Assembly (NCBI GenBank): GCA_024643345.1
Contig: JAHENB010000063.1
Location: forward strand, 199,013-263,012
Direction: 5' to 3'
Length of the DNA stretch: 64,000 nt
Source of the DNA: Maribacter sp.
GTDB taxonomy: Bacteria > Bacteroidota > Bacteroidia > Flavobacteriales > Flavobacteriaceae
Below are positions 58,746 to 64,000 of the stretch, piece by piece. The first letter of the stretch is position 1. Each line of letters begins with the position of its first letter. The position numbers were made by a program, and so were the translations under genes. The notes under the pieces were generated by a model. That model saw only the letters and a list, made by a program, of their open reading frames with translations. It had not been told where the DNA came from and did no database searches.

Positions 58746-61700
58746 TTATTGAGGCGATATCATCTTAATGGCATCATCGGTTACCTTGTCATTGATTTTA
58801 GTGATGTATTCCCCCATGATTTGGTTCAAGTTCTTTAGCTGTACTTCCAATTCCTTGGAAACCGTGTCGAAAAATGCTTTGGCCTGGTCTGTGGGGGGGT
58901 AATCGCCCCTTTGCGAATCCGCCATCAGGAATGCCAATCGATTGTTGATCCTGATTCCATAATTGATCGGATCTTGCACACTTTGATTCTTGGTCATATG
59001 TATGTTGTTTTCTATTCGCTCCAGTTCGGTCAAAAAGGTTTGGATTAGTTTTTGTAGCCCGTGGTTTTCCTTGGTTTTGGTTTTGAGATAATCCAAGTCT
59101 TTCTTAATGGTCCTAATAGATACAATTGCTTCGTTCGCCTTGCTGACCTGATCCCTGACCTTTATCAAAAATTCGAACTGTTGCCGATAATCTTCCTGCG
59201 AATTGGGTAAACGTGGATCTTTGACAATTGTAAACTCCTGCTGAACTGCCCTCCCGTTCACAATCAATTTCACCTTATAATTTCCTGGCACCGCCTTTGG
59301 TCCAACATTTGGGGAGGCATAAAAAATCATTCCGTCAAACGCTTTGAAGCCAGGATACCTCATATTCCAAACAAACCTATTGCCACCAGATTTAACTTTC
59401 AGCGGTTTTGGAGCTTGGGGGTCGATTTTGTTTTCCTTGGTTTTGTTGGTATACGACTGTATTAAATCCCCGTTTAACTCATATATTTCGAGGCTCACGG
59501 TGTCTGTGGTTTTTAAATTTTTTATATAATAATTAAACAATACGCCATCAGGATGGTTCTCCCCGACCAGCTTATTATTGGGTTCTTCCCAACCCCCGGA
59601 TTGCTGGATCCTATAAGACTGATCAGGTTTGTATAAGTAAAATTCATTGCTGGCCATCTCTTGAGAAAGTTGGTGCAAAGGGGTCAGGTCATCGATCATC
59701 CAAAAACCCCGGCCATGTGTGGCCGCAATAAGGTCATTGTCCCTTACCTGCAGATCGCGAATCGCGGTCAGGGGGAGATTCAGTTGAAAGGGCGACCAAT
59801 TCGATCCATCATCAAATGAAATATACATGCCTCGCTCCGTTCCGGCATATAACAACCCTGGCCGAACTTGGTCGCTTCGTACGGTACGGGTGTAGTGATC
59901 TTCTTTTATGCCTTTGGTGATCAGTTTCCATGTTTTTCCATAATCGGAGGTCATATAGAGATAGGGGGTGTAATCCCCAAATTTGTAGGCTGTTGCGGCA
60001 ATATAGGCCGTACCTTTCAGAAAGGGACTCGGATCAATGCAATTGATCATATTTAGTTTAGGGGAAATCGCGGCAGGGGGCGTAACATCCTCCCATGATT
60101 CGCCATTGTTTTTGGTGACATGGATCAAGCCGTCATCACTCCCCACCCAAATTACCCCTGGTTCAAGAGCAGACTCCTTGATCACAAAAATATTCGAGTA
60201 GAATTCGGCGCCCGTATTGTCTTGGGTAATGGGTCCGCCCGAAGATTTTATGGTTTCTGGAAGGCCCCTAGTGAGATCTGGGGATATGGTTTTCCAGCTT
60301 TGACCTTCATTTGTGGTGACATGTAAATAATTCGATCCCGCAAATAATTTATTCGGATCGTGTATGCTGAAATGTACGGGAAAATTCCAATTGAATCTAT
60401 ATTTCATGACCTCTGCCCCTGACCCCGCAGGGTTATCGGGCCAAACATTTACCGATCGGGTTTGGCCCAGTGCGTGGTCTTCGCGCATTAAATAACCTTT
60501 ATAGGTTCCGCCATAGACAATTTCATTGTTTTTTGGATCTGGTGCTAAATGGGCGCTTTCCCCTCCGGCAGTGGGTTCCCAATCGCGTTCGGTTATCGAG
60601 GCATCTGAACTCCGGCTCAAAATACGAACCGCAGTATTATCTTGTTGCGCCCCATAAATGCGATAAGGAAAGTGATTGTCCGTTGCGATTCGATAGAACT
60701 GGGCGGTGGGCTGATTGTAGTAGGTCGACCAGGTGTTTCCTGAATCATTCGATATTTGCGCACCCCCATCATCGGCAATGATCATTCGGTCGTTGTTAAG
60801 GGGATCGATCCACAGATCGTGATGATCTCCATGGGGGGCATCCTTGAGGGTAAAGGTCTTGCCCCCATCGGTCGACACCCCATAACTAACGTTCATCACA
60901 TACACTTTATCCATATTTTGGGTATCCGCATAAATTCTGCTATAATACCACGCCCTTTGACGTAGGGCCCTGTCTTCATTAACCTTGTTCCATGATTGTC
61001 CTGAATCATCCGACCGAAATATACCTCCATTTTCAGCTTCAATAATCGCCCAGACTCGATTAGAATTCACCGGAGAAACCGCTATCCCGACAATGCCCCA
61101 TGGACTGCCCGGTAAACCCGTTTGTTTTGAGATGTCGGTCCAGTGATCTCCCCCATCCGTGCTTTTGAAAAGTTTGCTATCAGGCCCACCACTGTCCATA
61201 CGGTAACCATTTCTTTTCATTTCCCAAGTTGAAGCATATAGGATTCTTGGGTTATTGGGATCCATGATAAGGTCACCAGCACCGGCATTTTCGCTTACAT
61301 AAAGAATTTTGTTCCATGTTGTACCCCCATCTGTCGACCGGAATACCCCCCTTACGGTATTGGGTGTCCAAAGATTGCCAAGGGCAGCAACATATACGAT
61401 ATTGGGGTCTTTTGGGTGGATCCTAATTCTCGAAATATGCTCGGACCCTTCTAACCCAATATAGTTCCAACTGTTTCCGGCATCCATACTTTTCCAAAGC
61501 CCATTGCCAGAAGATACATTGCCCCTTAAAGTTTGTTCCCCTTCACCCACATAAATAATATTAGGGTCGGCTTCCGAAACCGCGACCGCACCGATTGAAC
61601 CTCCGAAATATCCATCGGAAATACAATCCCAAGTACTTCCTGAATTCTCGGTCTTCCAAACACCACCTCCCGCAGTGCCCATATAGTATAGATTGGGATT

Positions 61701-61889
61701 ACTGCTTACTCCGGTGACGGTGCCGGCACGGCCACCCCTAAAGGGGCCTACCAGACGCCATTCCAAGGAATTGTATAGCGAATCGTCATAGGTTACCATA
61801 TTGTTGGCCTGCTTTTTCCGCTGGGCAGTTGAGTGCTGATAAGAAAAAAAGAAGAGTAACATCAATAATAAAACAGTCTGTTTTTTCAT
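58746..61889 (-). CDS. Secreted sortilin/BNR-repeat propeller protein
   Basis: 1047 residues with a signal peptide (to about residue 22). BNR/Asp-box repeats (SxDxGxTW type, for example STDGGTTWN, STDGGDHWT, SDDSGQSWN, SNDSGNTWS, TSDYGKTWK) show two large propellers as in VPS10/sortilin-like proteins. The C-terminal 300 residues include a beta-sandwich (SGGNRFVWNMRYPG region) and a helical end. Relatives are annotated as glycosyl hydrolases by the BNR match only, and no catalytic residue set is visible. Confidence 0.85.
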   Translation of the reverse strand: MKKQTVLLLMLLFFFSYQHSTAQRKKQANNMVTYDDSLYNSLEWRLVGPFRGGRAGTVTGVSSNPNLYYMGTAGGGVWKTENSGSTWDCISDGYFGGSIGAVAVSEADPNIIYVGEGEQTLRGNVSSGNGLWKSMDAGNSWNYIGLEGSEHISRIRIHPKDPNIVYVAALGNLWTPNTVRGVFRSTDGGTTWNKILYVSENAGAGDLIMDPNNPRILYASTWEMKRNGYRMDSGGPDSKLFKSTDGGDHWTDISKQTGLPGSPWGIVGIAVSPVNSNRVWAIIEAENGGIFRSDDSGQSWNKVNEDRALRQRAWYYSRIYADTQNMDKVYVMNVSYGVSTDGGKTFTLKDAPHGDHHDLWIDPLNNDRMIIADDGGAQISNDSGNTWSTYYNQPTAQFYRIATDNHFPYRIYGAQQDNTAVRILSRSSDASITERDWEPTAGGESAHLAPDPKNNEIVYGGTYKGYLMREDHALGQTRSVNVWPDNPAGSGAEVMKYRFNWNFPVHFSIHDPNKLFAGSNYLHVTTNEGQSWKTISPDLTRGLPETIKSSGGPITQDNTGAEFYSNIFVIKESALEPGVIWVGSDDGLIHVTKNNGESWEDVTPPAAISPKLNMINCIDPSPFLKGTAYIAATAYKFGDYTPYLYMTSDYGKTWKLITKGIKEDHYTRTVRSDQVRPGLLYAGTERGMYISFDDGSNWSPFQLNLPLTAIRDLQVRDNDLIAATHGRGFWMIDDLTPLHQLSQEMASNEFYLYKPDQSYRIQQSGGWEEPNNKLVGENHPDGVLFNYYIKNLKTTDTVSLEIYELNGDLIQSYTNKTKENKIDPQAPKPLKVKSGGNRFVWNMRYPGFKAFDGMIFYASPNVGPKAVPGNYKVKLIVNGRAVQQEFTIVKDPRLPNSQEDYRQQFEFLIKVRDQVSKANEAIVSIRTIKKDLDYLKTKTKENHGLQKLIQTFLTELERIENNIHMTKNQSVQDPINYGIRINNRLAFLMADSQRGDYPPTDQAKAFFDTVSKELEVQLKNLNQIMGEYITKINDKVTDDAIKMISPQ

Positions 61890-62031
61890 TTTGCGGTTTT
61901 GGTGATTGGCTTAAAAATAGATAAATTTTAAATGATTGTGTCGATTCTGTTTTACATCTTTATTGTTATCCTGTATAGTGCAGGACCCAATTTTGTTGCG
62001 GCTTGAAAATGGCGCTATCTCAATCCCGTCA

Positions 62032-62060
62032 TTGGAAATTAAAAAATTCAACTACTTTTG
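62032..62060 (+). promoter_or_regulatory. Candidate promoter of topA
   Basis: TTG at 62032-62034, 18 bases, then TACTTTTG at 62053-62060, an exact -7 element. The start codon is 18 bases after. Confidence 0.5.
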
Positions 62061-62078
62061 TTGCCATAAAATCAATAC

Positions 62079-64000
62079 ATGGCCAAAAATCTAGTTATTG
62101 TAGAATCACCTGCAAAGGCAAAAACGATCGAGAAGTTTTTAGGGAAAGATTATAAGGTTGAATCCAGTTTTGGACACATTGCCGACCTGCCTTCCAAAGA
62201 ATTGGGCGTTGATGTTGATAACGGTTTTATGCCCAAGTATATCGTTGACAAAGACAAGCAAGCCCTGGTCAAGAAATTAAAAGAATTGTCCAAGAAGGCG
62301 AGCACGATCTGGCTTGCCAGTGATGAAGACAGGGAAGGAGAGGCCATTTCCTGGCATTTGGCGGAAACCTTGGAACTCGATAAGTCGAAGACCAAACGCA
62401 TTGTATTTAACTCCATTACCAAATCGGCCATTCAAAAGGCCATTGAAAATCCTCGCGAAATCAATTATAACCTGGTCAATGCGCAACAGGCAAGAAGGGT
62501 ATTGGACCGTTTGGTGGGCTATGAGCTATCGCCGGTACTCTGGAAAAAAATTAAACCGGGGTTGTCAGCCGGTAGGGTACAATCGGTTGCGGTTCGCCTT
62601 ATCGTTGAACGTGAAAGAGAAATCGAGGCATTTGCACCGGAAGCCTCCTTTAAGGTTTCGGCTGCCTTCACGACCGTCGACGGAAGTGAGTTTATTGCCA
62701 AATTGAACAAAGCCTTCCCCACCAAAAGTGAAGCGGAATCCTTTTTGAAAAAGAATCTTGGCGCCGCCTTCAAAGTGGGTGATTTGGATAAAAAACCTGC
62801 CAAAAAATCTCCCTCGGCTCCTTTCACTACCTCCACGTTGCAGCAAGAGGCATCCCGAAAACTTTACTTTTCAGTGGGCAGGACCATGCAAGTGGCGCAA
62901 CGCCTATATGAAGCCGGTTTGATCACCTATATGAGAACCGACAGTGTCAACCTTTCTGGTGAGGCCATAGCCGCTGCCAAAGAGGCCATCATAGAGAATT
63001 ATGGCAAGGCTTATAGCACGGTAAGAAACTTTAAGGGCAAATCGAAGGGGGCGCAGGAGGCACATGAGGCCATTCGTCCTACGAACATATCGTTGCAAAG
63101 CCCATCTTTGGAGCGAGATCAGTCGAAATTATACGATTTGATATGGAAAAGGGCCATCGCTTCCCAAATGGCAGATGCAGAATTGGAACGTACGCTGGTA
63201 AAGATAAAAACGGATAAACACCAAGAAGAGTTTGTCGCGAATGGGGAGGTCATCAAGTTCGATGGTTTTCTTAAAGTATATATGGAAGGTCAGGACGATG
63301 AGGATTTGGTAGAAGAGCAGGAAGGAATGCTTCCCGCCATGAAGGTGGACGACCCGCTTGCCAATAAGTATATCACCGCGACCGAAAGGTTTTCAAGGCC
63401 CCCCTACCGTTTTACCGAAGCCTCTTTGGTCAAGAAACTCGAAGAATTGGGTATCGGAAGACCTTCTACCTATGCCCCCACCATCTCCACCATACAAAAT
63501 CGGGGATATGTGGAAAAAGGTACGGTTGAAGGTATTGAACGAAAATATGTGCAATTGACCTTGGAAGCCAATGCGCTAAAGGAAAAGGGATTGACCGAAA
63601 TGGTGGGGTCGGATAAAGGAAAAATGGTGCCCACGGATATCGGGATAATCGTCAATGACTTTTTGGTTGAAAATTTTTCAAATATCCTTGATTATAATTT
63701 TACGGCCAGGGTTGAAGAAGAATTCGATGAGATTGCTGAAGGCACCGCAGATTGGCAAAAGGTGATGAATGAATTTTACACAGATTTCCATCCCAAAGTG
63801 CTCGATGTGGAAGAGAACGCAGACCGGGCAAGTGGCGAAAGGGTTTTGGGCCAAGATCCCAAAACTGGACGTCAGGTATCGGTTCGTTTGGGCCGTTTTG
63901 GTCCCATGGTTCAGATAGGGACCGCGGAAGAGGATGACAAGCCTTTGTTTGCGAGCCTTTTGCCTGAACAATCGTTGAACACCATTACCTATGAAGAGGC
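62079..64000 (+). CDS. topA: DNA topoisomerase I (3' end outside window)
   Basis: About 640 residues are visible from ATG 62079. The Toprim domain starts KNLVIVESPAKAKTIEKFLG-like near 3-22 and has SDEDREGE with the acidic metal residues near 81-88. The catalytic Tyr284 lies in the ITYMRTDS motif. The GLSAGRVQSVA and GIGRPSTYAPTI blocks agree. It relaxes negative supercoils by cutting one strand. The C-terminal domains run past the right edge. Confidence 0.97.
   Translation, partial: MAKNLVIVESPAKAKTIEKFLGKDYKVESSFGHIADLPSKELGVDVDNGFMPKYIVDKDKQALVKKLKELSKKASTIWLASDEDREGEAISWHLAETLELDKSKTKRIVFNSITKSAIQKAIENPREINYNLVNAQQARRVLDRLVGYELSPVLWKKIKPGLSAGRVQSVAVRLIVEREREIEAFAPEASFKVSAAFTTVDGSEFIAKLNKAFPTKSEAESFLKKNLGAAFKVGDLDKKPAKKSPSAPFTTSTLQQEASRKLYFSVGRTMQVAQRLYEAGLITYMRTDSVNLSGEAIAAAKEAIIENYGKAYSTVRNFKGKSKGAQEAHEAIRPTNISLQSPSLERDQSKLYDLIWKRAIASQMADAELERTLVKIKTDKHQEEFVANGEVIKFDGFLKVYMEGQDDEDLVEEQEGMLPAMKVDDPLANKYITATERFSRPPYRFTEASLVKKLEELGIGRPSTYAPTISTIQNRGYVEKGTVEGIERKYVQLTLEANALKEKGLTEMVGSDKGKMVPTDIGIIVNDFLVENFSNILDYNFTARVEEEFDEIAEGTADWQKVMNEFYTDFHPKVLDVEENADRASGERVLGQDPKTGRQVSVRLGRFGPMVQIGTAEEDDKPLFASLLPEQSLNTITYEE

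Overview
The window reads as chromosomal DNA of a marine-type member of the Bacteroidota, most likely family Flavobacteriaceae. The evidence is the gene set (a GYDIA-type GHMP kinase beside a class II HMG-CoA reductase, an HYC/CC/PP protein, LptE and LptC of the Bacteroidota type, a DPP IV-like S9 peptidase, PBP2 with a Cys-rich insertion), the absence of clear Shine-Dalgarno sequences, and promoters of the form TTTG-N19-TAnnTTTG, of which a perfect copy precedes the tRNA-Phe gene. No mobile element, phage gene, CRISPR array or rRNA was seen. Coding density is high and almost every stretch belongs to an ordinary gene.

Region 1-15.5 kb is the most accessory part. It holds two family 2 glycosyltransferases downstream of a membrane Fe-S protein and an FAD oxidoreductase (1-4.5 kb, minus strand), a secreted GH113-like hydrolase, and a tandem pair of amidase-fold proteins in which the first copy has lost a zinc ligand. 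Next comes a minus-strand group of the two rSAM/selenodomain-associated transferase families (TIGR04283 and TIGR04282, linked to arsenosugar biosynthesis) with a purine nucleoside phosphorylase and a periplasmic rhodanese. A GH32 fructan hydrolase lipoprotein, an ADP-ribosylglycohydrolase-fold lipoprotein coupled to a methylthioribose kinase-like protein, and a DinB-family protein follow.

Region 15.6-38 kb is mostly housekeeping. It carries tRNA-Phe, coaX, an outer-membrane protein, a TPR protein, lptC, a CBS-domain membrane protein and a PpiD-like foldase. Then come the mevalonate-pathway pair, DPP IV, a POT peptide transporter, comEC, an NlpC/P60 lipoprotein, lpxB, surE, a tail-specific protease and the msrB-msrA pair.

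Region 38-50 kb starts with a DNA/RNA non-specific endonuclease and the complete rod-shape operon (mreB-mreC-mreD-mrdA-rodA) downstream of purH and a GAF-domain protein. A plus-strand group follows that looks metal related: an HYC/CC/PP protein, an outer-membrane protein, a double HMA-domain protein and an NHL-repeat lipoprotein. After it lies an isolated 27-residue Lys/Ala/Pro-rich histone-tail-like peptide with its own terminator.

Region 50-64 kb runs on the minus strand from miaB through a sigma-54 activator, lptE, a TPR-like gene and secG to groES-groEL. It ends with an LVIVD-repeat lipoprotein, a large secreted sortilin/BNR-propeller protein and the start of topA, which runs off the right edge.
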